A stretch of 64,000 bases of DNA from Pseudoalteromonas sp. MMG007 (lineage in GTDB: Bacteria; Pseudomonadota; Gammaproteobacteria; Enterobacterales; Alteromonadaceae), in NCBI RefSeq assembly GCF_018100985.1, contig NZ_JAGJEI010000003.1, positions 186,001 through 250,000 on the forward strand. Direction: 5' to 3'. Position 1 is the first letter of the stretch. Every line of letters begins with the position of its first letter. The translations under genes were made by a program, and so were the position numbers. This document shows positions 8,051 to 16,857 of the stretch, one piece after another. The notes beneath the pieces are model-generated. The model had not been told where the DNA came from. It ran no database searches and saw only the letters and a list, made by a program, of their open reading frames with translations.

Positions 8051-10177
8051 ATGAACATACAAAAAACACACATTGCTCGCTTACTAGCTGCTATTTCTTT
8101 GGCATCCTTAGCAGGCTGTGGTGGCGACTCTGCCACAACATCTAATTTTGAAAATATTGACGCTTCTGAGCCTGTTTCAGATTGGCAAATGGTATGGAGC
8201 GACGAGTTTGACGGCTCTGCTATTGATACTAATAAATGGAACTATGAACTAAATTGCGACGGCGGTGGTAATAACGAAAAACAATGTTACACCGACAGCG
8301 AAGAAAACGCTTTTATTCAAGACGGTGTGTTAAACATTGTAGCCCTACCAGCGACAGAAGGCGCTGAAAAGCCATACACCTCTGCACGCTTAAATACTCG
8401 TTATAATGCTGATTTTACTTATGGCCGCTTTGAAGTACGTGCAAAGCTACCTTCGGGTCAAGGAAGCTGGCCAGCATTTTGGATGCTGCCAACAGATGAA
8501 GAATACGGTACATGGCCACGCTCAGGCGAAATTGATGTATTAGAGTCTGTAAACCTTAAAACTGCTGATGAAGATGGCGGTATTGAATCTAGCATTCACG
8601 GCACATTGCATTACGGTCGTGCATGGCCAGATAACAGCTACACTGGAAAAGAGTACAAATTTCCTGAAGATACTAACCCAGCCGATGACTTTCATACCTA
8701 CGCTATTGAATGGCAAGAAGGTGAAATTCGTTGGTACGTAAATGGTTATCTATATGCAACGCAGCGCCAATCAGAAGTATTATATAATTCCAAAGGCGAA
8801 GCGGCGGGTTTGAAGCATCGCGGTTGGTTTGCCGAGTACTTTGAACAAGGTTCTGGCGAGCTTGAAACCCATTGGGATAGCGCTCCTTATGATAAAGACT
8901 TTCACCTACTATTAAACTTAGCAGTAGGCGGCGACTGGCCTGAAAACGTAAACGAGTTAGGCGTAGATGCTAGCGCATTTACAAACGGCCAAACGTTTGC
9001 AATTGACTACGTGCGCGTTTATCAATGTGCATCAAACCCAGATACCGGTAGAGGATGCGAAACTATTCGCCCAGGTTACGACAGCCTAGACGATGCTCTA
9101 CTAGAGGGTGAAGCGCCAGTACCTATTGCCGGTGGTGTTACTCCATTAACCATATTTGGTAATTCTTTTAATATTAACTGGCCTGCATGGGATTGTTGCG
9201 GAGGTTCAACACCAGCACTTGTTGTTGATGAACAACAAGGCAATACAGTTGAATTTAATGTAGGGGAAAACCCGACTGTTAATGGCTTCATTTCAAGAAC
9301 TGAGAATATTATTGATGAGTCAGGTGTCGCCTCTCCTTTTGATGCAACACCACTTCTAGCAGAAGGATACTTTCAGTTTAAGATGAAAGTAATGAGTGCT
9401 CCAGCGGATCCAAACTCTACTTGGGTTATAAAGTTAGAAAGCGCTGGAGATACCGCAACTGCTGCCGAGTTACCTATTACACAAAGTGTTGAAGGCTTAG
9501 CGCCAGTTGTGGGCCAGTGGCAAACTTATACGTTTAAATTATCAGATCTAGTGGCAGCAAATTTAGATATTAGCGCTATTGATGTAGTGATGATATTCCC
9601 TACATGGGGAACGGGTAACGGCGCTGTTTATAGAGTTGACGATGTAAAAATTACGCAAGACTTCCCTGAACTTGATATCTTTTCTGACACGCAAAACGTA
9701 GATTGGCCAATGTGGGATTGCTGTAGTGGCTCTACGCCAGTGGAAGTAATGGATGATGAAGACCATGGTGTAACAGCTGAGTTTTCTATTAATGATACAC
9801 CTACTGTAATGGGCTTTAATAGCCGTTCGTCTGAAGGCGGAAGTGGTGAAACTTTTGATGCCAGCTCTATTTTAACCGTTGGTCAAATTACGTTCGACAT
9901 GAAAGTTACAAGTATGCCAAGCACACCCGATGCTCCATGGTTTTTCAAAGTTGAATCAAACGAAGGTGACTCTGCGGTGGAGGTAGAATTAACTGCTAGT
10001 ATGCAAGGCGTAGCTCCTGTTTTAAATGAGTGGCAAACATATACTTATACACTTTCTGATTTATCGACTGCTGGTTTAGATGTAAGTGCGATAGATGTAT
10101 TAATGATATTTCCTGGTTGGGGATTAGGTGCAGGCGCAGTTTACCGCGTTGATAATGTTACTATTGCTAATCCTTAA
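8051..10177 (+). CDS. GH16 laminarinase (endo-beta-1,3-glucanase) lipoprotein with tandem C-terminal binding modules
   Basis: A 708-residue outer-surface or periplasmic lipoprotein: the lipobox ASLAGC places the lipidated Cys at residue 23. Residues ~45-330 form the GH16 beta-jelly roll with catalytic motif GEIDVLES (nucleophile E160, D162, acid/base E165), and the GSWPAFWMLP and WHL-type strands of laminarinases. Behind it are two related modules of about 160 residues, starting near FNINWPAWDCCGGSTP and QNVDWPMWDCCSGSTP. They resemble the galactose-binding-like domain found at the C-terminus of marine ExoP glucanases; this domain assignment is tentative. The enzyme should cut laminarin at the cell surface for uptake by the TonB receptor behind it. 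Twin LacI-type operators precede it. Confidence 0.9.
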   Translation: MNIQKTHIARLLAAISLASLAGCGGDSATTSNFENIDASEPVSDWQMVWSDEFDGSAIDTNKWNYELNCDGGGNNEKQCYTDSEENAFIQDGVLNIVALPATEGAEKPYTSARLNTRYNADFTYGRFEVRAKLPSGQGSWPAFWMLPTDEEYGTWPRSGEIDVLESVNLKTADEDGGIESSIHGTLHYGRAWPDNSYTGKEYKFPEDTNPADDFHTYAIEWQEGEIRWYVNGYLYATQRQSEVLYNSKGEAAGLKHRGWFAEYFEQGSGELETHWDSAPYDKDFHLLLNLAVGGDWPENVNELGVDASAFTNGQTFAIDYVRVYQCASNPDTGRGCETIRPGYDSLDDALLEGEAPVPIAGGVTPLTIFGNSFNINWPAWDCCGGSTPALVVDEQQGNTVEFNVGENPTVNGFISRTENIIDESGVASPFDATPLLAEGYFQFKMKVMSAPADPNSTWVIKLESAGDTATAAELPITQSVEGLAPVVGQWQTYTFKLSDLVAANLDISAIDVVMIFPTWGTGNGAVYRVDDVKITQDFPELDIFSDTQNVDWPMWDCCSGSTPVEVMDDEDHGVTAEFSINDTPTVMGFNSRSSEGGSGETFDASSILTVGQITFDMKVTSMPSTPDAPWFFKVESNEGDSAVEVELTASMQGVAPVLNEWQTYTYTLSDLSTAGLDVSAIDVLMIFPGWGLGAGAVYRVDNVTIANP

Positions 10178-10199
10178 CCCATTTTTAACTGACAAATAT

Positions 10200-10218
10200 A
10201 GGTGCTCACACAGCACCT
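10200..10218 (+). promoter_or_regulatory. Intercistronic hairpin between laminarinase and TonB receptor
   Basis: AGGTGCT and AGCACCT flank a 5-base loop. No T-run follows, so it is more likely an mRNA-stability or partial-attenuation element than a terminator. The gap between the two genes is only 76 bases. Confidence 0.4.
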
Positions 10219-10253
10219 ACTCTCTTGACAACATTTTATAAAGCAGAGCTATT

Positions 10254-13187
10254 ATGAACACATTCAATTTTAAAAAGAGCCAACTTGCGGCTTCTGTGTC
10301 TCTTATCATTGCTGCGAGCACGTTAAATACAGCTATTGCCGCCGAAGCAGACACAGGCGTTTCATCTGATGTAGAAGTTATTGAAGTAAAAGGTATTCGT
10401 GGTTCACTTATTCGTTCTATGGATATGAAACGCGATTCATCAGGCGTGGTAGATGCCATTTCGGCTGAAGAAATGGGTAAATTTCCAGACACTAACTTAG
10501 CAGAGTCTCTTCAACGTATTACCGGTGTATCGGTAAGTCGCGCTAACGGTGAAGGAAGCCAAATTACAGTACGTGGTTTTGGCCCAGAGTTTAACTTAAT
10601 TACGCTAAACGGCCGCCAAATGCCAGGTACTGGTTATACGCGCTCGTACAACCTTGAAAACATTGCATCTGAGGGTGTAAGTGCACTAGAAGTATTTAAA
10701 ACAGCACGCGCTGATGTGCCAAGCGGCGGTTTAGGTGCTACTGTTAATATCTCTACCGCGCGCCCTTTTCAAAAGCCTGGCCAAAATTTTTCAGCAACTA
10801 TTAAAGCTAATCATGACTCGTCTAACGAAGCCGGTGATGATGTAACCCCAGAGCTTTCTGCTGTTTACAGCAACACATTTGCAGATGACAGATTTGGTTT
10901 TGGTTTTTCTTTTTCGCACCAAGAGCGCGACTTTCAAAAACAAAGTGCCAATATTCAAGGTTGGCAAGCCAATGTAGATTTACCTGAATTAGATAGCAGC
11001 AACGTGGTTGATAACCGCACAGACCCATCAGGCAACTACTATTTCCCTAAAGACATGAACTACGCTATTGAAGATGTAGAGCGTGAACGTACAAACGGCC
11101 AAGTTACTTTTCAGTTTGCACCGGTAGATGGCTTTGTAGCCACACTTGATTACACAGCGAGTAAAGCAGTAACGGGTTCTGAAAGTATTGGTTGGGGTAT
11201 TTGGAATGACTTTGGTAGCAATATTAACGGCTATGAGCTTGATGAAAATGGTACAGCTGTTTATGCCGACATTAGCGGTAACGATGCCTCGTTTACAGCC
11301 AATAAAGGCACTACAGAAGTAAAAGCACGCTCAATTGGGTTAAACCTAGATTGGGAAATTAACGACACGTGGCACGTAGAGCTTGATTACCATGACTCTA
11401 AAAACGAAACTGATAACGGCGCCGACAACGGGCTAGGCAGTACCGGCCAAGTGATTTTGGGCTCAGATCAGCTTGCTAATAAAATTTACGATTACCGCAC
11501 AGGCGATATTCCAAGTGCTCAAGTTAACTGGTTAAACGGCACAAGTGAACTAACGCCTGGCGAAATTGATTCGAACTTTAGTCAGTTTACTCACTCACCG
11601 GGTGAGTCAAACATTGAACAGTTACAACTACATACTACGTGGTACAACGAAAGTTATGACATTGGCCTAGTTAAGGTTAAATTTGGCGCATCACGTACTG
11701 AGCAAAACACCGGTGGATACACTGCATGGAGTGGTTTAGTAGGTGGCCCTGGTTTTAACCCATCATACACAGAAATATTCCCAGATAGCATGTTTACTCG
11801 CCACGATACCTCGGGCCTTTTAGACCAATTTGCTGGCGGTGGTAGCGACTTACAACCTAATTACTACTACACGTATGACTTCGATGAAGCAGTAGCACGC
11901 CAAATTGCTTATTTAACAGCAGATGTAACAGGCTCAGATGCATACGCAGCTAATGCTTACATGGATGGTATTGATAGCGAAAGCTACGTAGAAGAAATCA
12001 CAAACAGCTTTTATGTTCAATCAAGCTGGGAGTTTGACGTAAGTAACTACTACATAAAAGTAAATGCAGGCCTACGCTACGAACAAACAGACGTAACCAG
12101 CACTGTACGTCAACGCGTTGAAGATCAAGTTAATTGGATCAGCGCTTCTGAGTGGATCATGCAATATGCAGCCGGCGGTGAAGATAACTTCTTAGAGCAA
12201 CAAGGTGATTACGATGTTTTACTGCCTTCAATCGACGTAAGTGTTGATTTAACCGAAGACGTAGTGGCCCGTGTTTCTTGGGGTAAAACTATGTCGCGCG
12301 CACCACTAGGTGATTTAGCCGGTGGCCGCAGCTTAACAGGCAGCCCAAAACCAGGTTCTCGCACAGGTAGCCAAGGTAATACAAACTTATTGCCGTTTGA
12401 ATCAACAAACCTTGATTTATCGCTTGAGTATTACTACGCGGAAGGCAGCTACGCATCTGTTGGTTACTTTAAAAAAGACGTTGATAACTTTATTCAAACC
12501 ACCATTACGCAAACTACTATTGATGGCTTGCACGATATTTTAAACGGCCCTCGTTACTTACAAGCCGTAAGCGATATTGAATCACGTGGTGAGCAAGCAA
12601 CTACCGACGCTATTTTTGCACAAATGATTGCCAGTGGTTACGGCAATGCGAATGGCGTCATTGAGCCAAATAGCGATGACCCACTTATGGTATGGAACAT
12701 AAGCCAGCCACAAAACACCGACAGTAAATCGGTAGATGGTTTTGAAGTAGCTGTTCAGCACTTAATTGGCGAAACTGGTTTTGGTGTAGGTGTTAACGCA
12801 ACATTTGTAGATGGCGACGTTGAATTTGATAGCGAAAGCCTTGATCAACAAGCGCCGCTTACAGGTTTAAGTGACTCTGCTAACTTCCAAGGCTTTTACG
12901 AAAAAGACGGCCTATCGGTTAAGATTACTTACGCATGGCGCGACGCGTACTTAATTGGTGTTGGCCAAGCACAAGGCTCAGCTGATGCACCACCGCAATA
13001 TGCTAAAGCCTACGGTCAATGGGATATGAGCGTTAACTACGATGTAAACGAAAACGTAACTGTATTTTTTGATGGTATAAACTTAAATAATGCAACCGAA
13101 GAAGGCTACGGCCGTTACGAAGAGCAATTTTTATTTGCTAATCAGTACGGCCCACGCTACTCAATTGGTGCCCGTTACACGTTTTAA
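10254..13187 (+). CDS. TonB-dependent receptor, probably for laminarin oligosaccharides
   Basis: A 977-residue outer-membrane receptor. It has a Sec signal peptide ending at AIAA, then a TonB-box-like stretch (VEVIEVKGIRGS), a plug domain (FPDTNLAESLQRITGVSVSR, QITVRGFGPEFN, TLNGRQMPG) and a long beta-barrel ending in the aromatic terminus GARYTF. The length and plug wording fit the large CarO/Caulobacter-type receptors for oligosaccharides. It follows the laminarinase by 76 bases with the same operators upstream, so laminarin fragments are the likely cargo. This specificity is inferred from context only. Confidence 0.88.
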   Translation: MNTFNFKKSQLAASVSLIIAASTLNTAIAAEADTGVSSDVEVIEVKGIRGSLIRSMDMKRDSSGVVDAISAEEMGKFPDTNLAESLQRITGVSVSRANGEGSQITVRGFGPEFNLITLNGRQMPGTGYTRSYNLENIASEGVSALEVFKTARADVPSGGLGATVNISTARPFQKPGQNFSATIKANHDSSNEAGDDVTPELSAVYSNTFADDRFGFGFSFSHQERDFQKQSANIQGWQANVDLPELDSSNVVDNRTDPSGNYYFPKDMNYAIEDVERERTNGQVTFQFAPVDGFVATLDYTASKAVTGSESIGWGIWNDFGSNINGYELDENGTAVYADISGNDASFTANKGTTEVKARSIGLNLDWEINDTWHVELDYHDSKNETDNGADNGLGSTGQVILGSDQLANKIYDYRTGDIPSAQVNWLNGTSELTPGEIDSNFSQFTHSPGESNIEQLQLHTTWYNESYDIGLVKVKFGASRTEQNTGGYTAWSGLVGGPGFNPSYTEIFPDSMFTRHDTSGLLDQFAGGGSDLQPNYYYTYDFDEAVARQIAYLTADVTGSDAYAANAYMDGIDSESYVEEITNSFYVQSSWEFDVSNYYIKVNAGLRYEQTDVTSTVRQRVEDQVNWISASEWIMQYAAGGEDNFLEQQGDYDVLLPSIDVSVDLTEDVVARVSWGKTMSRAPLGDLAGGRSLTGSPKPGSRTGSQGNTNLLPFESTNLDLSLEYYYAEGSYASVGYFKKDVDNFIQTTITQTTIDGLHDILNGPRYLQAVSDIESRGEQATTDAIFAQMIASGYGNANGVIEPNSDDPLMVWNISQPQNTDSKSVDGFEVAVQHLIGETGFGVGVNATFVDGDVEFDSESLDQQAPLTGLSDSANFQGFYEKDGLSVKITYAWRDAYLIGVGQAQGSADAPPQYAKAYGQWDMSVNYDVNENVTVFFDGINLNNATEEGYGRYEEQFLFANQYGPRYSIGARYTF

Positions 13188-13210
13188 GCTATTCCCTAGT
13201 TAGAATAGTT

Positions 13211-13240
13211 AAGCCGCTTGTTTCAACAAGCGGCTTTTTT
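13211..13240 (+). terminator. Terminator after the laminarin TonB receptor gene
   Basis: A perfect 12-base stem, AAGCCGCTTGTT with AACAAGCGGCTT, separated by TC in the primary sequence, is followed by a T-run. It ends at the stop codon of the convergent S41 peptidase gene. Confidence 0.9.
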
Positions 13241-14711
13241 ATAACGTTTTTATTTGCTCAAGCAATACATCAGTTGTCCAATCAATGCCGTTATACGCAA
13301 CATCCGGCTTGTAGTAAGCCCCTGCCCCTCGCGCTCTGTTTACATACACTTTATTTGGCACAATCACTTTCCCTAAGCCTGAAGGTAAATCAGCTAAGCG
13401 TACCTCCATATACAGTGAGTCAGCGCTACTTGGTGCACCGAATAACGTTGTATTTTCAAATAGCTTAAACTTATCTAGCGCATCTAAACAAGCACTGGCG
13501 CACTGGGGCGGCACTATAACAAACACCTTAGTTTTAAAGTCAGTCACTAAGGGCTCTTGCGGTAGGTTATTTAGCGTATTAGCCCCTCGTTCTACATAAA
13601 ATGGTTTACCACTTTTAAGTGATAAAGCCATGCCATCAGCTGTGATTTTAAATATTTTCAGTACTTCAGGCTGATTTTTTACAACGTCTAATAAAGACAC
13701 TACATGGTCGGTATTATCCTTTGATGCTCTCCACCACACTTGCGTGTTTTGAGAAGTATTATTTGCTTTTTGTTCTACTATTTTTCTGCCCCATAGTTCT
13801 TTGGCTATTTGTGAGCTCCAATAAGATGAACCACCTTGGTTATGTCGCAAATCTAACACCACGGCTTTTGCAGTAAGTAGCTTACTACGCTGCTGTTGTA
13901 TTTTTTTAAACACTTTATTGTAGGCAGCGGTTTGTTTTTCGGTTGATGAAAAGCTAGGCATAGCAATCCACGCAATATTTTTTTCAGGCCAAGTTAAATC
14001 AATAGGGAGTTCATCACCGTTGTAGGCATTTTCTAAATGCTTACTGACTGACTTAGGCCTTACAGACCAATTTAATACGTGTGTATAGGTATCGCCATTG
14101 GCTTTAACAAATTCGCATTCTTTTAAAGGAGTTAAAAATGGATTGCCCTCATCAATGAGTAATCGCCAACCTTGCTGCCACCAATGGCCAGATTGTGCAA
14201 CTTGCCCATGAAACTTAAATATTCTCTTGCGCATTAAGGTCTCGGTGCTTTGCCCATCACATTGGCTTACAACGTCGCCTTTGCTAATATTTTTGTTTTC
14301 ACTGTAATACACTTTTAGTGCATCACCTCGCCATAAAGCACTAAAGCCGGGCCAGCGGCGCGCGGGTCTATCTACGCTTGAAAACGCACCCGCGTGGCCA
14401 TCTTGTAAAACAGTACTAAAGCGTGCAATTGCCGCTACATGCGCCTGCGGCCCACTCGCTTGAGCCGAGAGTTTAAGTGCCTGCGCTTTTGCTTGTTTTA
14501 ATAAATCAGGAAACGCGGGGTTGTTGGCATCAAACATACCGGGGTGATTTTGTGCGGTAATGCTATAAGCCGCGTTAATATCGCGCTCTGTTATGCTGCG
14601 CCACTGCTCAGGTGTAGTAGGTAGAATGGGCTCTTGTGCAGCATTTATAAATGGTGATGGTAATAAAGCGCAGAGCAATACATAATTGGTTATTTTTGTT
14701 TTTATAGTCAT
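13239..14711 (-). CDS. S41-family (C-terminal-processing-like) serine peptidase
   Basis: A 490-residue protein with a signal peptide (cleavage near INAA), so periplasmic or outer-membrane associated. The C-terminal half has the tail-specific protease core: VVLDLRHNQGGSSYW, then the probable catalytic Ser in PPQCASACLDAL, with LFGAPSSADS after it. A PDZ-like region may lie around residues 120-180 (GDVVSQCDG). Such secreted S41 proteins are common in marine Alteromonadales and their substrates are unknown. It is a single gene convergent to the laminarin receptor, and codon use resembles its neighbours. Confidence 0.82.
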   Translation of the reverse strand: MTIKTKITNYVLLCALLPSPFINAAQEPILPTTPEQWRSITERDINAAYSITAQNHPGMFDANNPAFPDLLKQAKAQALKLSAQASGPQAHVAAIARFSTVLQDGHAGAFSSVDRPARRWPGFSALWRGDALKVYYSENKNISKGDVVSQCDGQSTETLMRKRIFKFHGQVAQSGHWWQQGWRLLIDEGNPFLTPLKECEFVKANGDTYTHVLNWSVRPKSVSKHLENAYNGDELPIDLTWPEKNIAWIAMPSFSSTEKQTAAYNKVFKKIQQQRSKLLTAKAVVLDLRHNQGGSSYWSSQIAKELWGRKIVEQKANNTSQNTQVWWRASKDNTDHVVSLLDVVKNQPEVLKIFKITADGMALSLKSGKPFYVERGANTLNNLPQEPLVTDFKTKVFVIVPPQCASACLDALDKFKLFENTTLFGAPSSADSLYMEVRLADLPSGLGKVIVPNKVYVNRARGAGAYYKPDVAYNGIDWTTDVLLEQIKTL

Positions 14712-14941
14712 GAAAATCCGTTTAAGCTAAAAATAAATTACTGGTTACGTTATTGTTCATTAACAATACGAAAAAAGCGATTTAAGGTACATATGTAAAT
14801 ACATACCTGGCACCTAAGTTAAAAACTTAAGAATCGTCCAACCTTATTTAGTAGGTGAGCAATGTGTCTGATACAGTAAAAAAGCCATACCAATTAATTT
14901 TGGCGCTTGAAGCTACTCATCGGCCGCGAAAAATTGTCCAA

Positions 14942-15454
14942 TTAATCTTGGGGATTTCGTAACTTCATAATCAGTTGAGCATAGTTTTCACTTTTCGGCA
15001 CAATACTTAACTCACCGTCGGCCTCAAAAACCACCGCCATAACGGTGCTTAAATCAGCAAAACCGGCTTTTCTAACACTCGCTTCCACTTCGGTGCTAGT
15101 GAGTCGAGCATCTTTCATAGCGGCCTCTATATATTCACCGTCAAAAAAAACTAATTGTGGAGCGGTTTTTACTACTTTGTCGAAGGTCGAAAAATGGGCG
15201 CTGATCCAAGTGAGTAGATATTGTAAAAAGAGAAGTAGGCTAACCGCAACTAAAACCTCAACTATCACCACGTCTTTCAATAAGATAGCAGAACCTAAGA
15301 TGGAGCCTGCCGCCACGGTAATTATCCAGTCAAAGTTGTTCATTTTAGCAAATGAGCGTTTACCCACTAGATGCGTCGCTAGGATTAAAAAGGGATAAAT
15401 AATCAAGGTTGTGGTGACAATGCGCGCTATTTCACTCCACGATTCAAAAAACAT
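14942..15454 (-). CDS. DUF421 (YetF-type) membrane protein
   Basis: A 170-residue protein with three N-terminal membrane segments, a GKRSFAKMNNFDWIITVAAGS motif region typical of DUF421, and a soluble C-terminal domain with the DGEYIEAAMKDARL stretch. The YetF family includes spore-germinant and membrane-stress proteins in Bacillus; no function is known in Gram-negative bacteria. It is monocistronic as far as can be seen. The 230 bases between it and the peptidase gene are AT-rich; the only structure I see there is a 14-base direct repeat (14889 and 14937). Confidence 0.85.
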   Translation of the reverse strand: MFFESWSEIARIVTTTLIIYPFLILATHLVGKRSFAKMNNFDWIITVAAGSILGSAILLKDVVIVEVLVAVSLLLFLQYLLTWISAHFSTFDKVVKTAPQLVFFDGEYIEAAMKDARLTSTEVEASVRKAGFADLSTVMAVVFEADGELSIVPKSENYAQLIMKLRNPQD

Positions 15455-15755
15455 ATTTCCCCCTACTTAAAGTGCTGAATAAATAAAGAATCATATAACC
15501 TTAATTGCCACCGTAATAAAACAAACAACACTGTGCAACTAAATTTGCCATACAGGTTTAGAATTTGTCTTTTATTGGTAAAGATTGCTTTGAAGTTGGA
15601 TTTAACAGCGCGAGCCACTTTAGCCGTCTATATTAAACAAACCTTTGGTATTGCACCTAAAGAGTGCCGACATTAAGGCTAAAACCTTTTTTTTTACTTT
15701 GCTAACGCTCTGAATATGTTAGTTTATTAACATGAGTATTGAGTAAAGAATTGGT
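15455..15755. other. Intergenic region with an AraC remnant
   Basis: The gap between the DUF421 and LacI genes holds the decayed AraC fragment at 15574-15676 and the likely promoter of the LacI gene. I see nothing else in it. Confidence 0.5.
15574..15676 (+). pseudogene. Remnant of an AraC-family regulator C-terminus (frameshifted)
   Basis: Translation from 15574 gives IGKDCFEVGFNSASHFSR, the second helix-turn-helix of AraC proteins (compare IAxxxGFxSxSHFSR). One extra base near 15631 then shifts the frame, and the rest, IKQTFGIAPKECRH followed by TAA at 15674-15676, continues in the next frame as the usual family ending. The start and the first helix-turn-helix are gone. This is a relic of a former regulator gene, probably the end of a deletion. 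Confidence 0.7.
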
Positions 15756-16787
15756 ATGAGCAAGCAAACCCGCTGGACCTTAAAAAGTATTGCTAAAGAG
15801 TTAGGTGTATCTAACGCTACGGTATCAAATGCGTTTAATCGCCCTGATCAGCTATCAGCTAAACGCCGAGACGATATTCTTGCAGCGTGTAAAACTTTGG
15901 GCTATTACGGGCCAAATAAAGCCGCGCAATCATTGCGTAATGGCACATTTAATATTGTTGCTTTAGTGCTGCCCGATAGCGTGGAATACATGGTGTCGGA
16001 CCCTGTGGCTAGCAGCTTTATGCGCGGTGTTACCTCGGTGCTTGAAAAAAACGGCATTAATGTTTTATTGTTTTCAGGAAATAGCGATAACCTTAACAAC
16101 GTGGTCGACTTTGTTGATGGCTTTATTTGTTATGGCCGCCCTCGAAATAACGCATTAGTAGAGCAGTTAAAAACGGTGTCTAAACATGTGGTCACTATTG
16201 ATTTTGATATAGCCCGCAATGCTTCAGTAAATATAAATAACGAGCAAGCAAGTTACGAAATAGCCAAGCATGTTGTAAAAAATCAAAGCGATAAAGTCGC
16301 TATTTTAGGCTTAAGATTACTTGATGAAAACGTATTGTGCCGCGTATATGAACACCACGAATTTGAAACAGGGCAATCTATTTCGCACCAACGCTTACGA
16401 GGTTATCAACGTGCTTTAAGTGAGGCAAATATTACGGTGGCTGATGATCGTATTTGGAATATACCTGAAAGCAGCGAGCGTTTTGCTAACATTGCCGCTA
16501 AAGAGGTGTTAAGTGCCTCCCCCCGCCCTAACGTTATAATTTGTATGAGTGATTTAATTGCCCTTGCCACCATGCGAGAAGCGATAAAACAAGGCATAAA
16601 AATAGGTGAAGAACTGCGTATTGTCGGTTTTGATGGAATAGATGAAGCCGCCCGTTTTGTACCGCGCCTAACCACTATTCATCAAAACAGCCAAGAAAAA
16701 GGCGTAATGGCCGCCGAGCTATTTATATCAAAAGAAGAAAGAATATGTGATGTAAGTTACGAGCTAGATGTAGGTGCCAGCGGTTAG
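15756..16787 (+). CDS. LacI-family sucrose regulator (ScrR-like)
   Basis: A 343-residue repressor. The N-terminus has a LacI helix-turn-helix (SIAKELGVSNATVSNAFN) and hinge (KAAQSLRNG), followed by a periplasmic-binding-like effector domain with FVDGFICYGRP and IVGFDGIDEAA. It stands beside the sucrose phosphorylase, permease, receptor and fructokinase genes. Identical palindromes CTTAATCGATTAAG before two of those genes are its likely operators; its effector is probably sucrose or fructose. It is transcribed toward the sucrose phosphorylase gene and separated from it by a bidirectional terminator. Confidence 0.85.
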   Translation: MSKQTRWTLKSIAKELGVSNATVSNAFNRPDQLSAKRRDDILAACKTLGYYGPNKAAQSLRNGTFNIVALVLPDSVEYMVSDPVASSFMRGVTSVLEKNGINVLLFSGNSDNLNNVVDFVDGFICYGRPRNNALVEQLKTVSKHVVTIDFDIARNASVNINNEQASYEIAKHVVKNQSDKVAILGLRLLDENVLCRVYEHHEFETGQSISHQRLRGYQRALSEANITVADDRIWNIPESSERFANIAAKEVLSASPRPNVIICMSDLIALATMREAIKQGIKIGEELRIVGFDGIDEAARFVPRLTTIHQNSQEKGVMAAELFISKEERICDVSYELDVGASG

Positions 16788-16814
16788 CCATTATGTTAAA
16801 AAGCATTTAGAACA

Positions 16815-16843
16815 AAAAAGCCAAGCTATATACTTGGCTTTTT
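16815..16843. terminator. Bidirectional terminator between scrR-like gene and sucrose phosphorylase
   Basis: AAAAAGCCAAG and CTTGGCTTTTT form an 11-base stem around a 7-base loop. The T-run on each strand serves both convergent genes. Confidence 0.88.
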
Positions 16844-16857
16844 GTCTTAACATTAAA

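Noticed and set aside
10225..10254. TTGACA followed by TATTAT as a promoter of the laminarin receptor
   Set aside because: The spacing is 19 bases and the second box overlaps the start codon, so a leaderless message would result.
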